NCBI GenBank assembly: GCA_036244855.1
Contig: BQKZ01001693.1
Span: 79,067 to 95,034 of the forward strand
Length of the DNA stretch: 15,968 nucleotides
Direction: 5' to 3'
Source of the DNA: Temnopleurus reevesii
Lineage: Eukaryota > Echinodermata > Echinoidea > Temnopleuroida > Temnopleuridae
Each line of letters opens with the position of its first letter. The first letter of the stretch is position 1. The notes beneath the pieces were generated by a model. That model was not told where the DNA came from. It worked only from the letters and a program-made list of their open reading frames with translations, and ran no database searches. The position numbers and the translations under genes are program-made. This document shows, one piece after another, positions 9,101 through 15,968 of this stretch.

Positions 9101-9981
9101 TCTCCTCCACCCCTAATTTCATTCATTCACTCGCTCACTCACTCATACATTCGTTCATTCATTCATTCATTCATTCACTCAATCTCTCACTCATTTAATC
9201 ATCAAGTCCTTCATTCAGTTATTAATTCATGTTTGATTTCATTGATTAGCTCAAACGGCCCCATTTAAGGACTTGGAGACTCCCTCTCTATCCTGCAAAT
9301 AGTGCCAGAATAAAATAAGTTACGACTGACTGATTCAAGAGTATCAGCCAATGTTGGTAGCTATGAACTCACCTTGATAACCATGGCCTCATTGGTGGCA
9401 TTGATGACCTCCTTGGCGGCTGCTAGATCAGCCTCCAGACCAGCCGCTTGTTTGCTAGCCTCCTGGAAGGCCGTCTTGGCTTGCTGTTCAGCCTCCTTTA
9501 GCTGTGCGATCTGGAGCCTGTGGGAGGAGTCTAGCTGGTCTCTGGAGATGAGCAGCTGAGCATGACTCTTCTGTAGTTCACTGACCTATATCATGGATTG
9601 GCAAACAGATTAATTTTTTTTTGCAACACTAACTTCTTCTTTCTTCATGGGCAACAAATAGGCAACCCCCTCTAATTGAGAACTTTTACTTAATAAGGCA
9701 CCTCTTCACTTTACTTTGACATGTCCTAAATCAATGCCACAACTCATATTCCACAGCAATTTTTATAGAATGAGATTATCACCAATATCATCATCATTGT
9801 CACCGTCACCATCACCCCACCACCCCACCACCACTATCACTAAAATCATCTTCACCAATATGATCATCATAATGACCATCTTCATCTTCTTCATGATCAT
9901 GATCATGATCATGATCATCATTACTATCAGCATCACCATCATCATCATCGCCATCCTAATCATCATCATCATCNCATCATC

Positions 9982-10013
<32 letters not shown>

Positions 10014-10053
10014 CCTCCTCATCCTCCTCATCACCATCCCCACCACCATCATT

Positions 10054-10090
<37 letters not shown>

Positions 10091-13000
10091 CCATCATTAT
10101 CACCACCACTACAACCACCACCATCACCACCACCACCACTGCCATCATCATCATCATCATCATCATCATTATCACCATCAACACTCCCCACCACCACAGC
10201 CATCTTGATACCTACCTCTTCCTCCTTTTGTTCCACCTCTGCGTCCCTAAGCTTAGCGATCTGCTGAAGCTCTGATGTATACTGGGCCTGTAGGGCTAGC
10301 TCCTGTGCCCTGGTTGCTCCCACCTCCTCTGCAAGACGGCCGAGGTCCAGGTCTTTCCGACGGCACATCTTCAGTGCATCCTCAAGCTCGCTAGAAAGGT
10401 TGTCCTGTGGAAGATGGATTTAAAAGAGTAAAAGCCTCAGTAAGTCAGAAATGATATACTTCTTACAATGTCTAGTTGTTTAGGCAGATCAGGGAAGGTG
10501 AAGAGTGGCAAGGGCCACGGCCCCTCCCCATCATATTAGCAGCTCATACAACACTACTGCTTTCCCCCAATATGGCATCTCGGCACCTATTAGAAGGCAC
10601 CAATAATAAATAATGAAGAAGAAAAAATTCCCATCCCCCCAAAAAATCAATCTGCTTTTGGAGCATACATTTAGAACATACATGCAAATAGCACACATGC
10701 TTATATGATTTCTTCAATTTTCTGACAGAGAATTACCCTTTTGGTGCTACCTTTGCATCTTATATATTATATAAACACTGGCATGTGTTCTTACTTCACA
10801 CTCAAATCAATATCTCGAAAGAACAGACATCTTCAGGCTAAACTAAGGCTAATTTATACAAAAACGCAAGCTTTATCTTGCTTCAATTATGGCAAAAGAT
10901 TCAAATCCTTCACCCTATTTTGACTGACCTGGTTCCGCTGTGCTTGTGCAAGCTGTCTCTGCAGCTCTGTGATGTTGAAGTGGGCCTGTTGTGTCTGCTC
11001 TCTGCTTAGCCTAAGCTCCTGACCTTGATCTAAGTATTCCTTCTTACTCTCCTGTAGCTTGGTCGATAGTTCTTCAACTCTCTGTATTCAAATAAAATTG
11101 AGATAATCATGATAATTTGGGCCTCCTAAACTCTCTGACTGAAAAGAAATGCTTTTCTTAAATTGTAAATTAATTCCTAACTAGTAGCCTACAAATGATA
11201 ATTTAAATCCTTCCTTTCGTGTCTATTGTGTTACACAGGTCCAAAATAGAGTTCTTTCATACATTTGTCATTTACTTCGGATACAGCAGTGCCATTATGT
11301 CTTCTTTACTGCATTGTTCCAAGAGATTCAGACACTGAAGAAAGTGCAATGTTATGTTTCCAGCAACCTCAGTAAAAAGACGGTTAAGAAACTTCAAAGA
11401 CACCTTTGCTTATTTATGCCCTGGGAACAACTTCTTCTTTGACACAATTGAGATATAATACAACACATACAGATTTAAACAAATACTATAAAACCTGTCT
11501 ACAGTGGCTTACCCATGAAAATCAGAAAGATAGTTAGGGTCCATGGCACACATTAGGGACCTTTAACATGTACAAGACGGTAGTGCCGATCACAACGTTA
11601 GCTCTAAGGTCCATTCAAGAAGTAGTGTTGTGTTGGTGCACCCTTCTGGAACGGACCTTAGAGCTAACGTTGTGATCAGCCATACCGTGTTGTACATGCT
11701 AAAGGTCCCTACTCTGATTTGGAGGGAAGCCCTTTTCGGCTGTACAAGACATGTAGCTAATTTAGACTGAATTGAGCAAATATGGCAAGAAATTATAGAA
11801 AAATGGTCGAGTGACTGCTAATACAGGTATGACTATAAGTGTTAGTGCTTACCTTTTCAACTTGATGTAGACTGCTTTCTTTCAGAGTAGTGTCGTCCGT
11901 CTGCCTCTTTAAGGAAGACTCAAGGTCTTGTATGAGTACTGCTTTGGTGTGTGTGTATTTGGACTGTTTCTCAATCTCTCGTTGTAACTCAAAAACCTGC
12001 AGAAAACATACAAAAATATGTTAAATAGAAAAGTGTATAATCCATGAGAGACTAATGCTATTAAATCAAATTAAAGTGTGTTGCATTGTCTCTCAATGAT
12101 GCCGCTAGGGGGTGTGGCAAGAAAGTTGCAAATGATCGCAAATCAACTGCAAATGAATTTTCAATCGAACGCGGTGTGTGCTCCTAACAACAAGCGCATC
12201 AAACAGTGGTTTTGATTGATGGCTTTTGATTAACTGCAACTTGCAGTCGATCAAAACTTTCTAGCATTACACTCTATGTCTTGTATAAGGACTGCCTATA
12301 CTGTGTTCAATGATTTTTTTTCTCAAAAATTTGTGCTGTAACTCTGCAGGAAACACACAGAACATCAAGTACTAAAATACTTGTAAATCAATAAAGTCTA
12401 AAGAGGACTCTGAATGCTATCTCATCATAATTACAGATTATGAAAGCTGTGAGACACAACAAATTGCAAACTAAGCTGCCAAAGCTCAAAGGGGTAAATG
12501 CAACTCCATTACTTTTCACAAAATTTCCAAATTCCCTGGCTTTTCTGTGACTTTTTAATGACCACAAATTTCAAAATTTTTCCATGACTATGTTAACTCC
12601 TCCATGACTATGGGTAACCTGTGAAAGTTTTTTGTACTCTCTGCCTTACCTGTTGTTTTCCCTGCTTGACTTGGTATTGTGCCTTGTTCAGGTCGGTTTC
12701 AAGGTCGAGGATCTGTCGCTCCATCTCACTCTGTCTCTCCTTCACAGTCACATCCAATTGACTCACCTCCAAAAAGAAACAACATATTTGAGGTGTGTTG
12801 ATTTCCAAAGGTTTTGCATCACATCCAGAAATATTGCCTCCAGCACCACATTATGGTGGCGGAGACATAAAAAATGAACTTCAATTTTAGCGTAAAAATT
12901 CCATTTCCTAGTGATATGTATAAAAGTTACTCTAATTTGCTTATCATACCACAGAGAGCTTGCCTTAAAGAACACCAAAGGTTAATTTGTATGATGCAGG

Positions 13001-15288
13001 CTTGCTTATAATTTTGCTCATCTGCTTAACATAAGAAGCTTACACACATGATATTATGCAGCTTACAAAGGAAAGGCATTTGTGGCTTGAACATTTTCCT
13101 TGTATTGCAGTAGAAGTGAATAGAGTCTTACTACAAAATTCGAGATGGCGAAAAATGCAATGAATTATGAAAGCAGTGCAGATCAAACTTTCATGGCAAC
13201 ATTGAAGGAGTTGAGATATCATATTACGTTTATTATATCTTTGTATTTTGTCCTCTTTATTCTATGACGTATCCATTGTATGCGGTTAGGGCCACTTTGG
13301 AAATTATTATCATTATTATCATCATTATTATGTTGATGGTGAAATTTTTTCTAAAGGAAAAGCTGTTCCGAAGACTTTTAATCACTCTCACCAGTGCAGA
13401 TCTTTGCAGGAGCTCCCTTTGACTTGTCCTCAATGCGAGATCTATCTCAGAGATATCACGCTCATTGCTTCTCACCTCATCCTGGCTTTTTCTGTAAATG
13501 TGAAAAAAAAATGGAAAATTATACTCATTCCTTACTCATTGTGCACCTGAATGAGACTTGTGGCCAAGCCCCACACACACCACAATTAGTTTAAAATACT
13601 GAACAGTCAAACATAGAAAAAATATAGCTGCATAAAACATTTACACACGGTTCCAAGACATGTAAATCTCACACAATAATCATGCACATGTATATCTCAA
13701 AACAATGATTTTATTCACTTTTTTATCAAAAGACCCAAAAGAAATGGGCATTAGCCATTATTGTGCATTAAATAGGATTTTGCAATTGTCATTACCCTAT
13801 CATTCATTCAAATAATTGTTATGATTGTCTGCACCAATGTTATTTTATTTCTATCATCCTCTCCATAACAAACTCCATCATCTCCACCGTTACCACCACC
13901 ACCATCACCATCATCCTCTTCATGATCATCATTATCATCACCACCGCCGTCATCAATATCATAATCATCATCAACATCCTCATCATCATCATCATCATCA
14001 TCACCATTATCATCATCATCACCACCATTATCATCATCATCATCATTACCACCACCAACACAAATGCCACTACCACCAACACCAACATCACCATCTTCCC
14101 CTACTTATCATCACAAACCTAAGAGACTCATTCAGCTCCTCCACCCTATCCTGTTTGAGTTTGTTCTCCGCCTTGCTCCTCTGAAGGAGCCGGTGGAGGT
14201 CCCCTAGCTGAGTGGCAGCAGCTCTCAGATTCTCCTGGGTCTGCTGGAATTCATCGTCCAGGAGCCGGCATTTCTCCTTGGATCCCCTAGCCTCCTCCTT
14301 GGTCCGTTCCAGGACCTCCTCCAGTTCTTTTACTGAAAAGGAAAGGGAAAAAAAATCACAACATTGTCACAAGAAATCCTTGCCATGCAAATCTGATATT
14401 GGGTTGCTTGGCACTACTTTCATGTTTTTCTTCAAATATTTTATTGAATTACTATCATAATTAAAAATCACAGGTTCATACACATTGATATTCTCTCTCC
14501 AGTATTCAATGCTGATTCTAACTGGACCTTGCTTGTATGGAGTTTCTCTACATGCCCCCTAACAGGGTTCCACAGAAATTTGAAAACAGAATTCGATGAC
14601 TTTTCAACAACATTTCCATCACAAAGTAGCTCCTTTCCATGACTTTTTGGCACATTTAAAAAAATCACACACATCATGATGTTGAACAACAACTATACTA
14701 GAAGAATATGATCACAGAGTAAGACTGGAAAGCTAGCCAAGAGGTAGATCTAATGCCATGAATTTTCCTAAAATTGCCCCAATTCCCCAACTTTTCCCTG
14801 ACTTTCATTGACACAAAAAATCAAGGATTTTAAATGACTTTGGGAACACTCTCCTAAGATAAATGTTCACTGCTCTTATGTATATTTGATTCCATTAGAC
14901 ATTAAAAAATTCATCGATTAGGAAAAGAATATTGTGGTTTCCAGTTAATTCACTAAAATCTCTGCCCTCTTACCTGTACTCTGTGCCTCTTCTAACTGGA
15001 CTTTGCCAATATGAAGCTCTTTCTCTAGCTGTGATGTCTTCTCAGTCACATTATCACTATCTTGATGAGATTCCTTCAGCTTTTGTTCTAACTCTGCAAC
15101 CATGCTCTTTGCTTGAGCCAGCTCTGATTGGGATAAGCTGTACGGAACAAATCAGACAAGCAAACATTAGAAAATTATGCAGTTCCAGATAAATGAATAT
15201 ATGTTTTATAGCTTGTTCCAGATTTCCTCAGTATCATATTTATAGATGCATTTCCTAATGGGTTATTCTAGATGACGCATCTGAGTGT

Positions 15289-15319
<31 letters not shown>

Positions 15320-15446
15320 AATGTGAATCAGAACCTGTTTTTTAAGAGTGTATTTAGTGGACACATCCCTGACAATCCAAAATGTAACTGAGGAGGTTTT
15401 ATCACAGGCTGAGGTTTCATTTTGACAAAACACAATCTCACAAAGG

Positions 15447-15477
<31 letters not shown>

Positions 15478-15668
15478 CACATGCACACATACAATTGAAA
15501 ATAAACATGATAAAGGGATTCTCACCCGAGTTGTTGCTTGTGTTGTGCAAGTTGGTGGTTTGTCTCTTCAAGATCCAAGCATGCCTGATGAAGTTTCCTT
15601 TCCATGAGCTGTGCTTCCTGGGCAGCACTAGATCTCTGCTGACTTGAATCCTTGGCTAGGTTAGACAC
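6068..15668 (-). CDS. spliced gene for a long coiled-coil protein with SxIP motif (3' portion, 12 exons)
   Basis: Joining twelve exons (14 kb to 6 kb, minus strand) by GT-AG sites and phase gives 2757 nt, or 918 residues to a TAA, with no internal stop. Residues 1-490 are heptad-rich (LEEVLERTKEEARG, MERQILDLETDLNKAQ, ITELQRQLAQAQ), a near-continuous coiled coil. Residues about 491-852 are Ser/Pro/Gly-rich and probably disordered, with a heptapeptide repeat (540-573), a polar WLNLEDF patch (750-756) and a basic S/P-rich stretch with SGIP (806-809). Residues 853-892 are basic and helical; 893-918 (IADLQAKLKAND..., ending ELFGVI) form a short predicted coiled coil. No membrane segment or enzyme motif is seen. 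SxIP in a basic Ser/Pro setting is the known EB1-binding motif, so a microtubule plus-end or centrosomal role is inferred. I cannot name the orthologue. The N-terminus lies beyond the window. Confidence 0.85.
6176..6356. mobile_element. pogo/Tigger-like MITE
   Basis: Terminal inverted repeats GAGTCAAACCTTGTTATAAC (left) and CAGTCCAACCCTGTTATAAA (right, reverse complement) are bounded by TA on each side (6176-6177, 6355-6356). The interior has GGGACCAGAGAAATT and several TTATA(T/A)C blocks. CAGTC-type ends, TA target sites and an internal GGGACCAG-like block are typical of pogo/Tigger-derived elements. No transposase is encoded. It sits just inside the last intron of the coiled-coil gene, 26 bp upstream of its last acceptor, so it may overlap the branch-point region. 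Confidence 0.7.
6382..6575. mobile_element. degenerate MITE with CTGTA-type ends
   Basis: The left end CTGTAAAAGCCAATATTCTA and the right end (reverse complement) CTGTACAAACTGAAATTTTT are similar over about 20 bp. The inside has CCAGCAAAAATTTCAG and GTGAAAATAAAACTC, resembling elements that originally carry CGCGAAAA blocks; here CpG appears to have decayed to TpG/CpA. Family assignment is tentative. Reading frames across it on both strands have no protein features. Confidence 0.45.
6989..7106 (-). CDS. coiled-coil gene, exon 11 of fragment
   Basis: Acceptor TTTTGTTCAG, 118 nt, donor TG|GTAAAC. It enters in phase 1 and leaves in phase 2, matching both neighbours. It encodes DKSSTETTPLKQKLANQKAK and LASHGKAHPVTSKQLKPNE, a Lys-rich polar segment with a short helix. 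An alternative 63-residue frame here is only partly in register with the spliced reading. Confidence 0.85.
7527..7796. mobile_element. foldback MITE in intron (ends ...TCTTTACYTGCTG)
   Basis: The left end TTAACTCTTTACCTGCTG and the right end, reverse-complemented, ATAATTCTTTACTTGCTG agree at 15 of 18 positions. Between them lie a GTACACAAACATG/CATGTATGTGTGTGTAC internal hairpin (7649-7684 region) and the short palindrome AACCTAGGCTGCTAGGTT near 7553-7570. Flanks do not show a clean target duplication. It occupies part of the intron between the exons at 7106 and 7880. The rest of that intron (7107-7526) shows nothing recognisable. Confidence 0.5.
7880..8999 (-). CDS. coiled-coil gene, large exon 10: end of coiled coil plus disordered Ser/Pro-rich region
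   Basis: 1120 nt, acceptor ...TATAG|GAG, donor TCTG|GTGAGT. It opens with ESEIARLKAKLSGYERAMFG, completing the coiled coil, then turns abruptly to low complexity: Ser/Pro-rich SPYTSPPIQPARRS, a seven-residue repeat (T/A/S-IG-Q/H...), an Asn/Thr-rich patch (NANTNATDTVN), FQAMLDFVNRQ (a possible short helix), WLNLEDFSDG, many proline-directed Ser/Thr sites (SLSPPTP, LKDPSPS, APLSPNSP), RRRSGIPLRKTSSPTRR, a Gly-rich linker and a Lys/Arg tail. If the donor were skipped, translation would add ELPIILQVQNM and stop at 7842. GC content is clearly higher than in the flanking introns, as expected for a coding exon. Confidence 0.9.
8010..8021 (-). other. SxIP motif (SGIP) coding site
   Basis: The four codons read Ser-Gly-Ile-Pro (fragment residues 806-809), preceded by Arg-Arg-Arg and followed by Leu-Arg-Lys-Thr-Ser-Ser-Pro. 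EB1-family end-binding proteins recognise S/T-x-I-P within basic, Ser/Pro-rich disordered sequence, and all of these features are present. Flanking proline-directed serines could regulate binding by phosphorylation. Function is inferred from the motif only. Confidence 0.6.
8723..8833 (-). repeat. 21-bp in-frame coding minisatellite
   Basis: GACCAATGG-like cores begin at 8723, 8744, 8765, 8786, 8807 and (degenerate, GACTCGTGA) 8828, exactly 21 bp apart. Because 21 is a multiple of three the protein repeats every seven residues (SPTIGQQ, SLTIGQP, SPAIGHP, STSIGHL, SPPIGQS). Copies have diverged at several positions, so it is not a very recent expansion. Confidence 0.95.
9000..9372 (-). other. 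intron with (ATTC)n repeat
   Basis: Intron between exons 9 and 10. It carries an imperfect ATTC/ACTC tetranucleotide array at about 9118-9200 (forward ATTCATTCATTCATTCATTC), and otherwise no recognisable element. A 135-codon plus-strand frame crossing the exon boundary is an antisense shadow. Confidence 0.8.
9373..9585 (-). CDS. coiled-coil gene, exon 9 of fragment
   Basis: 213 nt, phase 0 at both ends, acceptor CATGATATAG, donor AAG|GTGAG. It encodes 71 residues starting VSELQKSHAQLLISRDQLDS and including QIAQLKEAEQQAKTAFQEAS and LEADLAAAKEVINATNEAM. Hydrophobic residues fall at heptad a/d spacing with many Gln, Glu and Ala, a long coiled coil. This first residue set (V-x-E-L) resembles the starts of exons 5 and 6. 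Confidence 0.9.
9776..10200. repeat. imperfect (ATC)n/(CAC)n array beside a 5' splice site
   Basis: About 425 bp of ATC trinucleotides mixed with CACCAC and CTC variants. On the transcript strand this is (GAT)n/(GGT)n. It ends about 15 bp from the donor of the exon at 10216. A single ambiguous base (N) sits at 9974 inside the repeat, so its length and frame are uncertain. Frames of poly-Asp, poly-Ser and poly-Met across it are artefacts. Confidence 0.95.
10216..10404 (-). CDS. coiled-coil gene, exon 8 of fragment
   Basis: 189 nt, phase 0 both ends, acceptor CATCTTCCACAG, donor GAG|GTAGGT. It encodes DNLSSELEDALKMCRRKDLD, LGRLAEEVGATRAQELALQA and QYTSELQQIAKLRDAEVEQK, ending EEE. It is coiled coil throughout. 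A longer open frame that reads on into the adjacent GAT repeat is not coding past the donor. Confidence 0.9.
10405..10928 (-). other. intron without recognised element
   Basis: Intron between exons 7 and 8. AT-rich, with a small palindrome GGGCCACGGCCCC near 10510-10523 and a C-rich patch near 10630-10642. I see no exon, RNA gene or clear transposon end. Confidence 0.6.
10929..11081 (-). CDS. coiled-coil gene, exon 7 of fragment
   Basis: 153 nt, phase 0 both ends, acceptor TTGAATACAG, donor CAG|GTCAGT. It encodes RVEELSTKLQESKKEYLDQG, QELRLSREQTQQAHFNITEL and QRQLAQAQRNQ. Gln-rich coiled coil with regular Leu spacing. Confidence 0.9.
11555..11710. mobile_element. 156-bp hairpin MITE, TA-flanked
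   Basis: Arms 11555-11616 and 11649-11710 are inverted copies with about 6 differences in 62 bp. They read AGGGACCTTTAACATGTACA at the left end and AGGGACCTTTAGCATGTACA at the right end. Taking TA (11554-11555 and 11710-11711) as target duplication leaves GGGACC-type termini. It lies in the intron between exons 6 and 7; the remainder of that intron (11082-11852) shows no other recognised element. Confidence 0.8.
11853..11996 (-). CDS. coiled-coil gene, exon 6 of fragment
   Basis: 144 nt, phase 0 both ends, acceptor GTTTTCTGCAG, donor AAG|GTAAGC. It encodes VFELQREIEKQSKYTHTKAV, LIQDLESSLKRQTDDTTLKE and SSLHQVEK. Coiled coil. Confidence 0.9.
12070..12286. mobile_element. possible old foldback MITE
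   Basis: The left part (AAAGTGTGTTGC... AAGTTGCAAATGATCGCAAA) and the reverse complement of the right part (AGAGTGTAATGCTAGAAAGT, GATCGACTGCAAGTTGCAGT) share blocks in inverted order, with mismatches and gaps. This suggests a decayed element in the intron between exons 5 and 6. Ends are not certain. Confidence 0.35.
12500..12615. repeat. possible dispersed repeat fragment (TTCCCTG/CCATGACT-rich)
   Basis: Contains AAATTCCCTGGCTTTTCTGT and TTTTTCCATGACTATG. Related phrases recur at about 14580-14660 and 14756-14840 (TTTCCATGACTTTTTGG, CTTTTCCCTGACTTTCATTG). Several diverged fragments of one interspersed family in different introns is the simplest reading. The family is not identified. Confidence 0.4.
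12650..12766 (-). CDS. coiled-coil gene, exon 5 of fragment
   Basis: 117 nt, phase 0 both ends, acceptor TTTCTTTTTGGAG, donor CAG|GTAAGG. It encodes VSQLDVTVKERQSEMERQIL and DLETDLNKAQYQVKQGKQQ. Clear heptads. The alternative frame reading through the donor ends within a few codons. Confidence 0.9.
12767..13391 (-). other. intron with short ATT/ATC array
   Basis: Intron between exons 4 and 5. A 29-bp ATT/ATC array at 13303-13331 lies 60 bp inside the 5' splice site at 13391. Short open frames on either strand have no protein-like features. Nothing else is recognised. Confidence 0.65.
13392..13491 (-). CDS. coiled-coil gene, exon 4 of fragment
   Basis: 100 nt, acceptor CATTTACAG, donor CTG|GTGAGA, entering in phase 2 and leaving in phase 0. 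It encodes KSQDEVRSNERDISEIDLAL and RTSQRELLQRSAL after the split Arg codon. Coiled coil. Confidence 0.88.
13492..13845 (-). other. intron segment with nothing recognised
   Basis: AT-rich intron sequence upstream of exon 4 in transcript terms. It has a short CA run near 13570 and no exon, RNA gene or transposon end that I can support. Confidence 0.55.
13848..14095. repeat. imperfect (ATC)n/(CAC)n array beside a 5' splice site
   Basis: About 250 bp of ATC repeats with CACCAC and ATT variants. It ends about 22 bp from the donor of the exon at 14119. The transcript strand is (GAT)n/(GGT)n. His-rich, Ile-rich and Met/Val-rich frames here are artefacts of the repeat. Confidence 0.95.
14119..14332 (-). 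CDS. coiled-coil gene, exon 3 of fragment
   Basis: 214 nt, acceptor TTCCTTTTCAG, donor TTAG|GTTTGT (a weak donor at +3 to +5), entering in phase 1 and leaving in phase 2. It encodes VKELEEVLERTKEEARGSKE, KCRLLDDEFQQTQENLRAAA and TQLGDLHRLLQRSKAENKLK, ending RVEELNESLR. It is GC-rich relative to the introns and strongly heptad-patterned. Confidence 0.9.
14333..14973 (-). other. intron with dispersed-repeat fragments
   Basis: Intron between exons 2 and 3. Fragments at about 14580-14660 and 14756-14840 resemble the 12500-12615 repeat (CCATGACTTTT, CCCTGACTTTC phrases). No exon is recognised. Confidence 0.5.
14974..15137 (-). CDS. coiled-coil gene, exon 2 of fragment
   Basis: 164 nt, acceptor TTCCGTACAG, donor ACAG|GTAAGA, entering in phase 2 and leaving in phase 1. 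It encodes LSQSELAQAKSMVAELEQKL, KESHQDSDNVTEKTSQLEKE and LHIGKVQLEEAQST. Coiled coil. Confidence 0.9.
15283..15320. repeat. (GT)n microsatellite
   Basis: A near-perfect GT run in the intron between exons 1 and 2. It lies about 130 bp from an AC run at 15449-15473 on the same strand, so the two are inverted copies. Cys/Val-rich and His/Thr-rich frames across them are artefacts. Confidence 0.95.
15449..15473. repeat. (AC)n microsatellite
   Basis: A pure AC run about 50 bp inside the 5' splice site of the exon at 15526. It forms an inverted pair with the GT run at 15283-15320. Confidence 0.95.
15526..15668 (-). CDS. coiled-coil gene, first exon visible in the window
   Basis: 143 nt, acceptor CCCCATGCAG, donor CTCGG|GTGAGA. 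It is in phase 0 at its start and leaves in phase 2. It encodes VSNLAKDSSQQRSSAAQEAQ, LMERKLHQACLDLEETNHQL and AQHKQQL. The upstream part of the gene lies beyond the window, so the true start codon is not seen; ATG codons inside the fragment are not initiators. Confidence 0.88.
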
Positions 15669-15819
15669 CTGCATGGGGCGATCAAAAGCAGAAAAAAAAA
15701 TTTACTTATTACATAAAATCACAATTATATGCAGATCCAGTGGTTTAGATGATCCAAGCATGCCTGATGATGCCTGATCTATTATAGAAACATCATCTAT
15801 CATCTATCATTTCAAATCA

Positions 15820-15968
15820 CAGCTGTAGGCGGATCCAGAGGGTTAACCCTAATCAGGCCGGGCTTTTTGAGCAATGCCACAGCCGGGGGGGGGCGGATTC
15901 CGCCCCCCCATCAGATCTCGGCCGTAGAACGCGCGATCGCGACGAAAATTGGCACGTATGATGCTTGC
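15820..15968. repeat. dispersed repeat with G/C-run hairpin, running off the window
   Basis: Starts near GGCGGATCCAGAGGGTTAAC and continues with CTAATCAGGCCGGGC, a run of nine G, GCGGATTCCGC and a run of seven C (hairpin arms 15887-15897 and 15899-15909), then ACGCGCGATCGCGACG. The GC content jumps sharply from the flanking intron. I recall similar phrases as common interspersed sequence in sea urchins, but could not check. A second, weaker GCAGATCCAGTGGTT phrase lies at 15731-15745. Confidence 0.5.

Noticed and set aside
8861..9268. 135-codon plus-strand frame
   Set aside because: Antisense to the large exon and then reads through an ATTC repeat in the intron.
9374..9559. 61-codon plus-strand Ala/Ser-rich frame
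   Set aside because: Exact antisense shadow of the coiled-coil exon 9373-9585.
9716..10368. Poly-Ser, poly-Asp and poly-Met frames
   Set aside because: ATC trinucleotide repeat. Only the first 63 residues of the minus frame, up to the donor at 10216, are real coding sequence.
12608..12649. Extension of exon 12650-12766 to a downstream stop
   Set aside because: A good donor (CAG|GTAAGG) ends the exon, and the next exon continues in phase.
13825..14184. His-rich, Ile-rich and Val/Met-rich frames
   Set aside because: ATC/CAC repeat next to a splice donor; no protein-like composition.

Overview
The window looks like nuclear DNA from an invertebrate animal. It is AT-rich and has GT-AG introns of about 0.4-0.8 kb, many short non-autonomous DNA transposons and abundant microsatellites. 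A sea urchin or related marine deuterostome is my best guess. That rests on recall of repeat styles (the right-edge G/C-run element and the tRNA-like fragment), not on a search. I see no bacterial, viral or CRISPR features.

Layout: (1) 1-1536 is intron of a plus-strand gene. It holds an AT microsatellite, a 614-bp foldback element flanked by TTAA, a second copy of that element's end, a degraded tRNA-like fragment and a 130-bp hairpin element. (2) 1537-1667 is the last coding exon of an SLC16/monocarboxylate-transporter-like protein, followed by a polyA signal. (3) 2122-4807 is a tandem duplication with period 1544 bp: a CA-rich minisatellite (12 units, then 19 units), each followed by the same 380-bp flank at about 97% identity. 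(4) 4808-6067 is the convergent intergenic region and presumed 3' UTR. (5) 6068-15668 holds twelve minus-strand exons of one gene. I joined them by splice sites and phase into a continuous 918-residue C-terminal fragment: about 490 residues of coiled coil, then about 360 residues of Ser/Pro-rich disordered sequence with a 21-bp in-frame repeat and an SxIP (EB1-binding type) motif, then a short helical C-terminus. The first exon lies beyond the right edge. (6) The right edge, from about 15820, is a dispersed repeat with a G/C-run hairpin.

The two genes run tail to tail and have no evident functional link. The coiled-coil gene looks like a cytoskeletal, centrosomal or microtubule plus-end protein; I could not name its orthologue. 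The most notable points are the SLC16 terminal exon, the SxIP-bearing coiled-coil gene with modular phase-0 exons, the recent tandem duplication with a readable junction, several foldback transposon families, and ATC/ATT arrays lying just downstream of three 5' splice sites. I did not find a convincing undescribed biological system.
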